A stretch of 50,471 nucleotides of DNA from Terriglobia bacterium (GCA_020073395.1 JAIQFF010000018.1:1-50471), one strand, 5' to 3'; positions 35,123 to 43,479 are shown, numbered from the stretch's first letter. The notes: a model not told the origin generated them from the sequence alone. A program made the numbers and translations.

Positions 35123-36504
35123 GGTTTCCCCGTTTCCAGCCAGACGTTCTGCAAATGCCAGCTGCCGTCTGGATCTTCCTGCCAACCCATTACGTTTGCG
35201 CTTAGCGCAACCGCAGTTCGCAAATGCAGCAGGGGAATCACTCGCTGCGATTGCAGCAGAGCACTCTCCGCTGCATACTCCGTGGAAGCGTTTGCACTCT
35301 GCTGAAGGCGATCAACGTCGAATTTAGGCTGGGGCAGCCCGAGGCTGCCGGCAAACTCACCGAGCGCAACCCACGCATCGAGCGAAGGCAGCGGCATGCG
35401 GACCAGTCTTATGTCCGCGACCGCCGAGGTTGTAGTTTGAAGCGTGAGTCCGGCATCGCGCGCGTTCAGCGCAATTCTTTCCGTGATCACTCGCGCCAGC
35501 GGATCTGATCCATCGCAGGCCAGCGTCCACACCGGCGCCTGCTGAACTGCGTTCCGCGCCTGGCGCGCACGCTGCAGATCGACGGCCGTAGGAAAAAGGA
35601 ACGCATAGCCGGTCATCCAGTTGGGCAGGAACGTGCCGGCGGGCTCTCCTCCGCCTTGCAACAGAACGTTGTTCATTGCGTCGCGATCGATGCTGAGCCC
35701 CAACGCTTCGCGCAATTTCCCATCCTGCGCGGACGGGACATCGCGGCTGAAGACCAGTGCCATCCATTCCGTGGGAGCTGAGCTCAACACACGGCGGCCC
35801 TCCAGAACCGCGTGACGCGTCTGGTCCGGCGCGATTTGCACGATGTCAGCCTTGGCCAGATCGAGCGCGATCGTCTGTTCGCGGAAGCTCTTGCCCATTT
35901 CGATCTCAATGGAGTCCACAAACGCGCGGCCACCCCAGTAATCGTCACGGGCAGTCAGTACGAGCTTCTTCCCCGCGTCCCAGCGGTTGATCGCAAATGG
36001 TCCACTGCCAACAACCTTCCCACCAGTGCGTTTGGCGATGCCGTAGCGCGCCAGGGCCAGGACCGCAGGCAGGTCCGGAGTCGGGGCGTCGCACTCGACG
36101 ATGACCGCTTCTCCGGTGGCGAAGACTTTCCAGTTGGGATTAGCGGCGCGCAGGGAAGCCGCGACCGCATCAGAGCTCACCCCGGTCCCATCATGAAATG
36201 CCACTCCGCGGCGGATGCTGAACAGCCAGCGTTGATTGCCGGGATCGACTTGCCATGAAGGTGAGAGGGCGGGTTGAGCCTGGCCGCGCGCGTCCAGCGT
36301 GACCAGCGTGTCAAAGATCAGCCGCGAGAGACTGGGAGGCATCGACTTCCCCGCGGGGCTGACGTCGGCGGGATCGACCGATATAGGGGCTTCCCCTATA
36401 GCCAGGCGAAGGTTTCCACCGTAGTGCGGACGGGTGCGGGCCGGCGCCGCGACCGCAAGACACAGACTAACGGCCGCAAGTAAGAGTAAGGCGGAAGGCC
36501 TCAT
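35119..36504 (-). CDS. Family 5 extracellular solute-binding protein, no permease nearby
   Basis: About 461 residues with a signal peptide (MRPSALLLLAAVSLCLAVAAPA). It has the SBP_bac_5 pattern (peptide/nickel/oligosaccharide binding): SRLIFDTLVTLDARGQAQPALSPSW, WLFSIRRGVAFHDGTGVSSDAVAASL, GSGPFAINRWDAGKKLVLTARDDYWGG and LREALGLSIDRDAMNNVLL. No DppB/C/D/F-type transporter genes are near. The gene lies between a secreted unknown and a kinase, with a 38-base overlap upstream and a 4-base overlap downstream. A role as signal-binding partner of the kinase is more likely than transport. The GG-rich sequence before ATG 36504 serves as ribosome site; the longer frame is overlap. Confidence 0.88.
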   Translation of the reverse strand: MRPSALLLLAAVSLCLAVAAPARTRPHYGGNLRLAIGEAPISVDPADVSPAGKSMPPSLSRLIFDTLVTLDARGQAQPALSPSWQVDPGNQRWLFSIRRGVAFHDGTGVSSDAVAASLRAANPNWKVFATGEAVIVECDAPTPDLPAVLALARYGIAKRTGGKVVGSGPFAINRWDAGKKLVLTARDDYWGGRAFVDSIEIEMGKSFREQTIALDLAKADIVQIAPDQTRHAVLEGRRVLSSAPTEWMALVFSRDVPSAQDGKLREALGLSIDRDAMNNVLLQGGGEPAGTFLPNWMTGYAFLFPTAVDLQRARQARNAVQQAPVWTLACDGSDPLARVITERIALNARDAGLTLQTTTSAVADIRLVRMPLPSLDAWVALGEFAGSLGLPQPKFDVDRLQQSANASTEYAAESALLQSQRVIPLLHLRTAVALSANVMGWQEDPDGSWHLQNVWLETGKP

Positions 36505-37687
36505 ATCCCCCCGTTTCCGAATTGTGCACAACCGCCACGACGCCGTTTGCGCCGGATTCTGTCCACAAGGCGGTGACCGCGCCGCTTACCTCGAAGGGCG
36601 TGCTCACGGCGATAGGTTCCCGACCAGCGACTTCGAAAGCTTGTACCGCATCGCTCCTCCCCGCACCCGCTCCAGTTGCCAGAACCTGCCAGCCCGACCC
36701 ACAGCCGCTGCGCAGGCTGGCGATGTCACTGCCCCAACCCAGTTTTTCCGCCACTTGATCGGTGACGCCGTCGAGCAGATGGACTTTCTCATCCACTGCG
36801 GCCAGCAGCCACCAGGTGGAGTGTTCGCGGGGAACGGCCGCCGCCGAGTAAAAGGGGGGCGCCGTCGTTTGGTTGCCTACTCCGGGTGAGAGTACGCCAC
36901 TGAAAAAATTTCGCGAGGAGGTAAAAGACGCATTCAAGCTGAACAGGTCCGTCCCGATCGGCCAGGGATCACTGCTCTCGAAACATGTCATTGCCGGCGG
37001 CGGGCCCGTCAGTCCTCGACAATAGACGCCGGGCAGGTAGGCATCAAAAAGATGATCTTTGTCCCTGCGCAGTACCAGCCTTCCGCGCAGATCGCGCGGC
37101 CACGGTCGTGAATGGGCGACGGGAACGGATTGCTCCAGCAGCCAGCGGTTGTCCTGCATCCGGTAAGACGTCACCCCGTTTGCGTCCAACACCAGCATGC
37201 GTGCAGGATTGTCATCGATGACCGTAACATCCAGAATGCGTTCCGGCTGCGACCACAATGAAACCCCGCGGAGTACCATCGCCGAGGCCGCAGGTTCGAC
37301 GGTCAGCACGGCAGATCGCGGCAGGGAAACCATCACCACCGAAGGTGCATTCGAACCCTGGCGAATCTCTGCGACCCAGACGTAGCTTTGCATGTCCTCG
37401 GAGAGTGAGACCCGCACGTTTGCGGCCGCCTGTTCGGGGGCAACGAAACGAACGCCTAGGACGGCCAATTGGGTCAGAAGATTGCGACGGATGTCGTCGG
37501 TTACGGCTGCACTGAGCGACGAGTGATTCAACACTTCCAGGACCATCGTCTTCGGGCCGGAGGCAGCCACGATCTTTCCTGCCAGCAGCCCTTCCGCACC
37601 GGCCCAGTTCTGCGCGTTTCCCGAGACGACGAAGAGCAACACAAACAGAACGGAGATGAAAAACCTCGAAAAGAGTGGCGTGAGCAT
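36467..37687 (-). CDS. Secreted protein with TolB/FlgO-like N-domain and propeller-like C-domain, unknown
   Basis: About 406 residues. Signal peptide MLTPLFSRFFISVLFVLLFVVSGNAQ. Residues 30-130 (DDIRRNLLTQLAVLGVRFVAPEQAAANVRVSLSEDMQSYVWVAEI in parts) look like an FlgO/TolB-type alpha/beta domain. The rest is beta-rich and repetitive, possibly a propeller, with Cys in CRGLTG, MTCFES and GCGSGW that may form disulfides. No known family is recognised firmly. It is the first gene of the binding protein-kinase-activator operon and may be a periplasmic part of the sensor. Start choice: ATG 37687 gives the signal peptide and lies 40 bases after a TATAAT box; the frame is open to 37795. Confidence 0.7.
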   Translation of the reverse strand: MLTPLFSRFFISVLFVLLFVVSGNAQNWAGAEGLLAGKIVAASGPKTMVLEVLNHSSLSAAVTDDIRRNLLTQLAVLGVRFVAPEQAAANVRVSLSEDMQSYVWVAEIRQGSNAPSVVMVSLPRSAVLTVEPAASAMVLRGVSLWSQPERILDVTVIDDNPARMLVLDANGVTSYRMQDNRWLLEQSVPVAHSRPWPRDLRGRLVLRRDKDHLFDAYLPGVYCRGLTGPPPAMTCFESSDPWPIGTDLFSLNASFTSSRNFFSGVLSPGVGNQTTAPPFYSAAAVPREHSTWWLLAAVDEKVHLLDGVTDQVAEKLGWGSDIASLRSGCGSGWQVLATGAGAGRSDAVQAFEVAGREPIAVSTPFEVSGAVTALWTESGANGVVAVVHNSETGGYEAFRLTLTCGR

Positions 37688-37726
37688 GCCTGGGATGCGC
37701 AAATTGATGAGGGGATTGATGGGCGA

Positions 37727-37732
37727 ATTATA
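37727..37732 (-). promoter_or_regulatory. -10 box (TATAAT) of the binding protein-kinase operon
   Basis: A perfect TATAAT on the minus strand 40 bases before the preferred ATG 37687. The -35 region is a poor match to consensus, so activation by a regulator would be expected if this is used. Confidence 0.4.
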
Positions 37733-37893
37733 AACTGCATAGCGCATGGCTCTGGACTCTGCACTTGGTACTCTCTGGGTTCGTCCGTTTAGCATTCAGC
37801 CCCAGACCCCTCGCCCCCTAAAAGCAAAGGGCCCTACGAACATTGACCTGCGCCCGCCGGCAAAGGTTCCAATTTGTCACGACTACTCGAGGC

Positions 37894-38046
37894 CTAGCGC
37901 TGGACGGCCGCCTTGGGCTGTGGCGCCCGAGGAGCGAAAAACGCGCAGAGCACCTTGCCGAAGATCAGCTCTTCCACAAGGATTGCGACAGCAAGCGAGA
38001 AGGTCATGCCCCCGATGACTGCGACGGTCGTGAATACGAGTTCCAT
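37894..38046 (-). CDS. 50-residue single-span membrane peptide, unknown
   Basis: The frame encodes MELVFTTVAVIGGMTFSLAV then AILVEELIFGKVLCAFFAPR and a basic tail. A hydrophobic stretch of about 20 residues is followed by the acidic pair EE and an amphipathic, Phe-rich end. GGAGG is placed seven bases before the ATG, which is the strongest ribosome site in this stretch. Peptides of this kind (small, one span, EELIFG-like turn) are frequent in acidobacterial genomes, but no function is known. Confidence 0.65.
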   Translation of the reverse strand: MELVFTTVAVIGGMTFSLAVAILVEELIFGKVLCAFFAPRAPQPKAAVQR

Positions 38047-38389
38047 ATTTGCCTCCATTCGGACAGCCCGTATGTAGCGGGTGAATGGCCGTACGTATGT
38101 TATTGATTAAACATCACTTAGATTTAGGCAAACGTGGGTATTCGACGACATCGTGTCAGGGCTGACACGGCCGAGCTTGTGTGGGGCGGACACTCCTGTC
38201 CGCCGCCTTTGACTTGGAGCTTTGAGTGTTTAAGTAAATCGGGGCTTTGTAACCAGGCAACCGAGATCACTAACAGAAAGGACAACCACAAAGGAAAAAC
38301 AAAGCCAAAGGAAGAACAACTCCAAAAGCGTCGGACAAGAGTGTCCGACCCACACAAGCAACGTTAAGCTTGAAGCAAATCAGCCGAAT
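38047..38389. other. Intergenic region: perfect palindrome plus a double-hairpin repeat
   Basis: Contains CGTGTCAG-GG-CTGACACG (38152-38169), a perfect 8-2-8 palindrome that might be an operator, and the repeat at 38176-38358. No gene is seen apart from these. Confidence 0.6.
38176..38358. repeat. Double-hairpin palindromic repeat, TGTGTGG family, copy 3
   Basis: Terminal CTTGTGTGGG (38176-38185) and CCCACACAAG (38349-38358) are perfect inverted repeats. Left hairpin GGCGGACA (38185-38192) with TGTCCGCC (38197-38204). Right hairpin GTCGGACA (38330-38337) with TGTCCGAC (38342-38349). The interior of about 125 bases is A-rich and non-coding. The stems differ from those of copies 1 and 2, yet keep the same outer sequence and plan, i.e. 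compensated changes. Confidence 0.75.
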
Positions 38390-38908
38390 CTAGAATTCAG
38401 GCTCAGTAGAAACTGCACACAGTTCTTTTTCTTCTTCTTCTTCTTCTTTTCGTTCCGATTCCCGTCGCAAAACCGGTTCCGCTTCCATGGGGATCTCCTG
38501 ACGCAGGGCGTCGAGCAGCGCATCCAGAATGACCTTCAGAGATTCCGGGTTTTCGGCCAGCACCCGTTCCAGACTTTCGCGATGGACAGCCAGTTCTCCG
38601 ATTGGGCAGGCGCCGCTCATGTCAACCCGGCCGCCTGAAATTGTAGCGCGCCGCCAGCCGTTCGCCCCCAGGGCGGTTCGCGCGAAGGGATAGTCAAGAC
38701 TCCCCGTCGTCATCCAGTGAATTACCAGTTCCTCGACATGGTCGATGCCGCAAGCTACCTGAATGCCTGCCCGCGAGGCCATCTGCTCATTCCACTGCAG
38801 AATCGTCAGTTTGTCCTCCCAGGTGTTCTCCGCTAACAGGAAACGGGGCTGGTTGGCCGAGCGCTCTTCTCCGCAGATCGCACACAGATGAGTTCTAAAG
38901 TGATTCAT
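38390..38908 (-). CDS. Cys-motif protein with Glu-rich tail, unknown
   Basis: 172 residues. An N-terminal CAICGEE pair may bind zinc, and further Cys are at about 53 and 100. The C-terminal tail is extremely acidic (KEEEEEEKELC), encoded by a run of GAA/GAG, i.e. a CTT microsatellite on the plus strand (38424-38449) that could change length by slippage. The ATG overlaps the stop of the upstream Cys-rich gene as ATGA, so the two are coupled and probably act together. Function is not recognised. Confidence 0.7.
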   Translation of the reverse strand: MNHFRTHLCAICGEERSANQPRFLLAENTWEDKLTILQWNEQMASRAGIQVACGIDHVEELVIHWMTTGSLDYPFARTALGANGWRRATISGGRVDMSGACPIGELAVHRESLERVLAENPESLKVILDALLDALRQEIPMEAEPVLRRESERKEEEEEEKELCAVSTEPEF

Positions 38909-39225
38909 AAGGCACCTTTCAACTCCCCGGGATACGCGGTCATCGTCCGCTGCATTTCCGTCAGATGCACTGAAGGCACGGAGCGGTGCCGGGCGGGAAG
39001 CGGAACCGTCACCATTCCTTTCCCTCGTTCAAACGCCAGGGTAAGTACGGAGGAACAACCATCGCATAGCCAGTAGCGCTCCATGCGGCGAAGGGAACGC
39101 CCCCTTCGACCCCGGGTCCCCGAGGTCATGGTTTCGAAGTTGTCGGTCTCCAGAAGAGACAGCTTGCCGACGCTGAGGCTACGGAACGGAATGGGACAGG
39201 CGGGATTTGCGCACTTATGCAGCAT
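38905..39225 (-). CDS. Small zinc-ribbon-like protein, unknown
   Basis: 106 residues. It opens MLHKCANPACPIPFRSLSVGKL with a C-x4-C pair and has a second pair in YWLCDGCSSVLTLAFERGKG (C-x2-C), together a likely zinc ribbon with spacing of about 45 residues. Similar proteins are common in Acidobacteriota, but no function is known. It is the first gene of a two-gene unit with the following Cys-motif protein. Confidence 0.75.
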   Translation of the reverse strand: MLHKCANPACPIPFRSLSVGKLSLLETDNFETMTSGTRGRRGRSLRRMERYWLCDGCSSVLTLAFERGKGMVTVPLPARHRSVPSVHLTEMQRTMTAYPGELKGAL

Positions 39226-39571
39226 CGAGGGTCTCCTAGGAGCATGGGCCGATAACCGGGAGCAGCTGGACGGCCGAAGGCATGCACGCCAGGGGCCGCA
39301 AGTCCAAGATGAGGGAAGTTACGTAACTGACTGAAGCCTTGAAGATCTCATGCGTCGATCTAGCGGACGCATGCCGACCTGAGGTCACTTCTGCCGACCG
39401 TCCGTCATCCAGTCTCTTGACTCGTCTTAGTGTCGACTCGCGAATCCCCGCAAAGCGCAGCAACGATTGCCCGCTCTCTGGCCCAGGAGTAAGATTGCCC
39501 AACGGCGGCCCAGCAGAACTGTCCCAAAAGCCTCGGGACGCTGTCCTCCAATTCTGAATTTTGTAGGCCCT
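39226..39571. other. Intergenic region upstream of the Ser/Thr kinase
   Basis: Divergent from the Cys-rich pair. It contains GTTACGTAAC (39318-39327), a perfect 10-base palindrome, and CATGCGTC/GACGCATG (39349-39356 and 39366-39373), a stem with a nine-base loop. Both may be regulatory. No gene is evident. Confidence 0.45.
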
Positions 39572-42202
39572 ATGGCGGAGTTTCAGCCCACTCTCGCAAG
39601 TTCGACTCAGCCCCAAGATTCCCTGTGTGGCAAGGTGGTGGGACGTTTTCGCATTGGAGAACGGCTCGGCAAAGGAGGGATGGGCGAGGTTTACAGCGCC
39701 GAGGACACCAAGCTCAAGCGCACTGTTGCCCTTAAACGCCTCGCGCCTTCCCTACGTGCTGATTCCCTATACCGCCACCGCTTCCTGGAGGAAGCAGAGC
39801 GCGCATCCCGCTTCGGCGACGCTCATGTAGCGGCTGTCTATGACGTTCTGGAGGAGCGTGGCGAGATATTCCTGATTCTGGAGTATGTGGAAGGCCAGAA
39901 CTTGCGCCAGCGGCTGCGGCAGCCCCTGTCGCTGGATGAGTTTTTTGCGATTGCAGTTCAGTGTGCGGAAGCGCTGGTGTCAGCGCACAGGCATGGCATC
40001 GTTCACTGTGACATCAAGCCGGAAAACATCATGCTTACCACCACCGGCCAGGTCAAGATACTGGACTTCGGCGTGGCCAAGCACTTGCCGCGTTCCGACC
40101 AGAGCTCGACCGTGGACCGCTCCGGCACTTTTGCCGGCACGCCTGCCTATATGTCGCCGGAAGTTCTGCTGGAGCAGGCCCCGGACGGCCGGGCTGACAT
40201 TTTTTCATTGGGCGTGGTCTTCTACGAAGTCCTGACCGGACAGCACCCCTTTCTCGCCGGCAGCTTCGTGGCGACCACCGACCGCATCCGGGGTGAAACC
40301 CCGGCATCCATCCGCATTTTTAATCGCTCTGTCTCCCGGGAGCTGGAGGCGGTGGTCAACAAGGCGATGGCTAAAGATGCAGGGCAGCGCTACGCCAGTG
40401 CACAAGAGCTGTTGGAGGCGCTGCGCGAGGTGCACCAGGGATTGACCTCCAGTGGGCTGGCGCGGCCAGTGCCCCTGCCAAAAACGCGTCCCCGGCGCAA
40501 GAAATGGCTCTGGGCAGCAGGCCTCGCGGCCGCCTTGCTGCTTTCGGTTCCTGTCTATCTCCATTACAAGGTCCGTCCGGGGCTGCTCTTGACTAAGTCT
40601 TCAGTGCCCGTTCAGTTGGCAGTGCTGCCTTTCGCGCCCACCACCAATGATCCCAGCAGCAAGGCCTTTGGCGACGGCCTGACCGAAACCCTGACTGCCA
40701 AGCTGGCCCAGCTCAGCGGTAATTATCCCCTGCAGGTGGTGGCGACCAGCGAGATACGCGCCGAAGGCGTGACCAGTGTCGAACAGGCGCGCAAGAACTT
40801 CGGCGTGGGATTGGTGTTGGAGGGAAACCTGCACAGCTCAGGCAACCAGGTACGCGTGAATTATTCTCTCGTGGATGCCGAAACCAACCGCCAGTTGAGC
40901 GCCGATACAGTGGACGCCGACGTCAGCGACGCCTTCGCGGTTGAAGACCAGGTGGTCGATGGCGTCCTTCACATGCTGGGCTTGTCGATCAAAGGCAACG
41001 AACGCGTGGTCCTGGCCGCTCATGGAACCGGCGATCCCACCGCCTACGACCAGTATCTGCGCGGTCGCGGATATCTGCTGGACTATCACAAGCACGAAAA
41101 CATCGAGAATGCCATTTCCGCATTCAACCGCGCCCTTACTCTCGATCCAAAATATGGTCAGGCCTACGCCGGCCTTGGCAAGGCCTACTGGCTCGGCTAC
41201 GGAGAGGGTTTGGGAAACGCCGAGTGGTTGGAAAAGGCACGCACAGCTTGTGATAAGGCTGTGGCCGACGCGCCCGATCTGGCCGACGGCTATGCCTGCC
41301 TGGGCAGCGTGTACCGGGACCGAGGAGAGTACGAGAAGGCCATTACCCAGTTCGAGAAAGCCACGGCACTTGACCCCGTTAACGATGACACCTTCCGTGG
41401 CCTGGCCGAAGTCTACCGGAAGCTCAACCGCGCTGCCGAGGCCGAAGCCACCTATCGGAAAGCCATTGAATTGAGGCCGCAGTATTGGGCCGGATACAGC
41501 TGGCTGGGACTGTTCTATCGGGAGGAAGGCCGATACGAAGACGCTGCCAAGATGTACCAGGAGGTCGTGACCCTGGCCCCGGACAATTTCCGGGGGTATT
41601 CCAACCTGGGAGCGATGTACGTGGTGCAGGGAAAGTATCCGCAGGCCATCGCTCTGCTGGAGAAGTCGATAGCCATTCGCCCGACCGTGGAGGTTTATGA
41701 CAACCTGGGCACAGCCTATTTTTACATGCGGAAATTCGACCAGGCAGCAGCTAACTATGAAGAAGGCCTGAAATTCGACAAGACCAGCTGGCTCAGTTGG
41801 GGCAATCTGGGAGACGCATGTTATCAAGTCCCGGGGAAACGGGAGAAGGCGGTCGAGGCGTATCGGGAAGCCATTCGCCTGGCGGATGACGAGCTGCGCG
41901 TGAACAGCCGTGACGGGCGCATCTGGTCATTCAAGGCTGAGTATCTGGCAATGACTGAGAATAAACCGGAAGCCCTGGCGGCGCTGCAGAAGGCGGCGGC
42001 ATTCGCGCCCGACAATCCGGGTGTGCTGTTTCGCGGCGCCCTGGTGCACAACCACTTCGAAGAGACGAGCCTCGCGCTCAAATGGCTTCAAAAAGCTTTG
42101 GCTGCGGGCCTTCCCGTCAATGTCGTAAATAGTACGCCCGACCTTGATCACTTACACTCCAACCCAGCGTTTCAGGCTATACTACGCGGCACTAAGGTGT
42201 GA
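39572..42202 (+). CDS. Membrane Ser/Thr protein kinase with TolB-like and TPR domains
   Basis: About 876 residues. The Hanks-type kinase domain (20-285) has the Gly loop GKGGMGEVY (34-41), Lys55 in VALKRL, the catalytic loop HCDIKPEN (about 145-152), DFGVAKH and GTPAYMSPE. The residue before the catalytic Asp is Cys, so it is a non-RD kinase. One transmembrane helix follows (WLWAAGLAAALLLSVPVYL, about 311-330), then a TolB/FlgO-like domain (VQLAVLPFAPTTND to DGVLHMLGL, about 345-480), and nine or so TPR units to the C-terminus (EYEKAITQFEKATALDP and similar). TPR and TolB-like parts are probably outside the cytoplasm and act as sensor. ATG 39572 is preferred; upstream frame to 39467 has no support. 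Confidence 0.9.
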   Translation: MAEFQPTLASSTQPQDSLCGKVVGRFRIGERLGKGGMGEVYSAEDTKLKRTVALKRLAPSLRADSLYRHRFLEEAERASRFGDAHVAAVYDVLEERGEIFLILEYVEGQNLRQRLRQPLSLDEFFAIAVQCAEALVSAHRHGIVHCDIKPENIMLTTTGQVKILDFGVAKHLPRSDQSSTVDRSGTFAGTPAYMSPEVLLEQAPDGRADIFSLGVVFYEVLTGQHPFLAGSFVATTDRIRGETPASIRIFNRSVSRELEAVVNKAMAKDAGQRYASAQELLEALREVHQGLTSSGLARPVPLPKTRPRRKKWLWAAGLAAALLLSVPVYLHYKVRPGLLLTKSSVPVQLAVLPFAPTTNDPSSKAFGDGLTETLTAKLAQLSGNYPLQVVATSEIRAEGVTSVEQARKNFGVGLVLEGNLHSSGNQVRVNYSLVDAETNRQLSADTVDADVSDAFAVEDQVVDGVLHMLGLSIKGNERVVLAAHGTGDPTAYDQYLRGRGYLLDYHKHENIENAISAFNRALTLDPKYGQAYAGLGKAYWLGYGEGLGNAEWLEKARTACDKAVADAPDLADGYACLGSVYRDRGEYEKAITQFEKATALDPVNDDTFRGLAEVYRKLNRAAEAEATYRKAIELRPQYWAGYSWLGLFYREEGRYEDAAKMYQEVVTLAPDNFRGYSNLGAMYVVQGKYPQAIALLEKSIAIRPTVEVYDNLGTAYFYMRKFDQAAANYEEGLKFDKTSWLSWGNLGDACYQVPGKREKAVEAYREAIRLADDELRVNSRDGRIWSFKAEYLAMTENKPEALAALQKAAAFAPDNPGVLFRGALVHNHFEETSLALKWLQKALAAGLPVNVVNSTPDLDHLHSNPAFQAILRGTKV

Positions 42203-42241
42203 GAGGGGCCCTTAGACAATTCAAGCATTCAAGGAGGAGCC

Positions 42242-42544
42242 ATGAAAAGGGATCCAGCCAGGGTTCACGTACACATCTACGAGGATTGCGATGTGGACTG
42301 CGAAGCGGTCAATGTAAGTAAGGAATCCGGGGACGAGATTGAGTGGCATTCGACTGGTGAAGCTTTTACCGTCAAATTTGAAAGTTCACCGTTTAAGGAT
42401 GCCGAGTTTGAGGTGCCGGCCGGAGGATGCAGATCATCAGGGCCGGTGGTGGACGATGCCCTGTACGTTACCTATCACTATGAGATTCGAAGCGTCGGAA
42501 GCCAACAAGCTGCTGCCGATCCCGACGTGAACGTGAAGCATTAG
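42242..42544 (+). CDS. Small acidic protein with cupredoxin-like pattern, unknown
   Basis: 100 residues, acidic, no signal peptide. The pattern EIEWHSTGEAFTVKF, FEVPAGGCRSSGPVV, YVTYHYEIRS and ADPDVNVKH at the C-terminus recalls the beta-sandwich of plastocyanin-like proteins, where such motifs hold the copper site; but the complete ligand set (His-Cys-His-Met) is not evident. A strong ribosome site (AAGGAGGAG) precedes ATG 42242. It starts 39 bases after the kinase gene and is probably co-transcribed with it. Confidence 0.72.
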   Translation: MKRDPARVHVHIYEDCDVDCEAVNVSKESGDEIEWHSTGEAFTVKFESSPFKDAEFEVPAGGCRSSGPVVDDALYVTYHYEIRSVGSQQAAADPDVNVKH

Positions 42545-42935
42545 AGAAACCCGGCCGATCAAGGTGGTTTCTTTTGAGGGTGCGATGGTCATTCCTCCGG
42601 CCACGCACCCTCAATCGCTTTTCCAGCCATCTCGTTTTATCGACGCCGCCATCTGGCCGAGAAGCGTAGTCGCCCTACCCGTTTCGTTTTGTTGCCACTC
42701 AGCGATTCAAGCAAAATAGTTCACTGTGCCGTTTACCTATTCTCTGGGGCGTTACGGAAGGCCACTGCCCATTTCTTCGGTTACTTGCTGGGTCTTCACT
42801 CACAGATTTCAATAGCCGTGTGCTCGGAGGCCGAGGTCTCCGTCACGGGCGTTGTTGTGGGCGCCGGTCGGGATGAAGCGGTGACCCCGCCAGCCAAGAC
42901 ATCAACGCATATATCAATGCAGAGGAGTGCTATCG
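42545..42935. other. Intergenic region, terminator then no recognisable gene
   Basis: After the hairpin at 42574-42614 nothing coding is supported. The plus-strand frame 42689-43096 overlaps the barrel gene in another frame and is rejected. The barrel's ribosome site GAGGAG lies at 42922-42927. Confidence 0.5.
42574..42622 (+). terminator. Terminator-like hairpin after the kinase and small-protein genes
   Basis: TTGAGGGTGCG (42574-42584) and CGCACCCTCAA (42604-42614) form a perfect 11-base stem with a 19-base loop, followed by TCGCTTTT. It is 30 bases after the stop of the small protein. Confidence 0.72.
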
Positions 42936-43448
42936 ATGCGAAAACTCTTGACTGTGACCGTCCTGGCCCTGCTGGTGTCGTTATCGGCGGCGGCCCAGGA
43001 TTTCCCCAAAGCGGAGATCTTTGGCGGGTACCAGCTCACCCGGCTGGACGGCACTACCCTGAACGGCTGGAACGCCGCTCTTACCGGAAACCTTAATCAC
43101 TGGTTCGGAGTCACCGGGGACTTCAGTGGCGCCTACACATCGCAAGGTGGCGTGGACTTCCGCAATTACACCTACACATTCGGCCCAACCATCGCGGCCC
43201 GGGGCAATGAGACCTTCACTCCCTTTGCTCATGCCTTGTTTGGCGGGTCTCACGCTTCTGTTGGTTTCACTGGGCTCTCGGCGAGCGGTAACGCCTTCGT
43301 CATGATTTTCGGTGGTGGTGTGGATGCCAAGTTCTCGCCCCACCTGGCCTTTCGCGTGGCGCAGTTTGACTGGATGTCGTTCCACGCCAACGGAGGTTCA
43401 TCCAATAACAATTTCCGGTACTCTGCGGGAATCGTGATTCGCCCGTAG
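42936..43448 (+). CDS. Outer-membrane beta-barrel protein, second copy
   Basis: 170 residues with signal peptide (MRKLLTVTVLALLVSLSAAAQ) and an eight-strand barrel pattern: AEIFGGYQLTRLDGT at the start, FGPTIAARGNETFTPFAHALFGG in the middle and NNFRYSAGIVIRP at the end. The end resembles that of the barrel at 23120 (NNLRFSTGLVYRWG), so they belong to the same broad family. Function unknown. ATG 42936 follows GAGGAG by eight bases. Confidence 0.82.
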   Translation: MRKLLTVTVLALLVSLSAAAQDFPKAEIFGGYQLTRLDGTTLNGWNAALTGNLNHWFGVTGDFSGAYTSQGGVDFRNYTYTFGPTIAARGNETFTPFAHALFGGSHASVGFTGLSASGNAFVMIFGGGVDAKFSPHLAFRVAQFDWMSFHANGGSSNNNFRYSAGIVIRP

Positions 43449-43479
43449 TTATGGGCGACTGAATGCAGGGAAAGGAAAA

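Noticed and set aside
39409-39445. TTGACT and GCGAAT as promoter of the Ser/Thr kinase gene
   Set aside because: The -10 half matches the consensus poorly; without more support it is not called.
42689-43096. Plus-strand frame upstream of and overlapping the outer-membrane barrel
   Set aside because: Overlaps the barrel gene in a different frame, contains a terminator-proximal region and no family signature.
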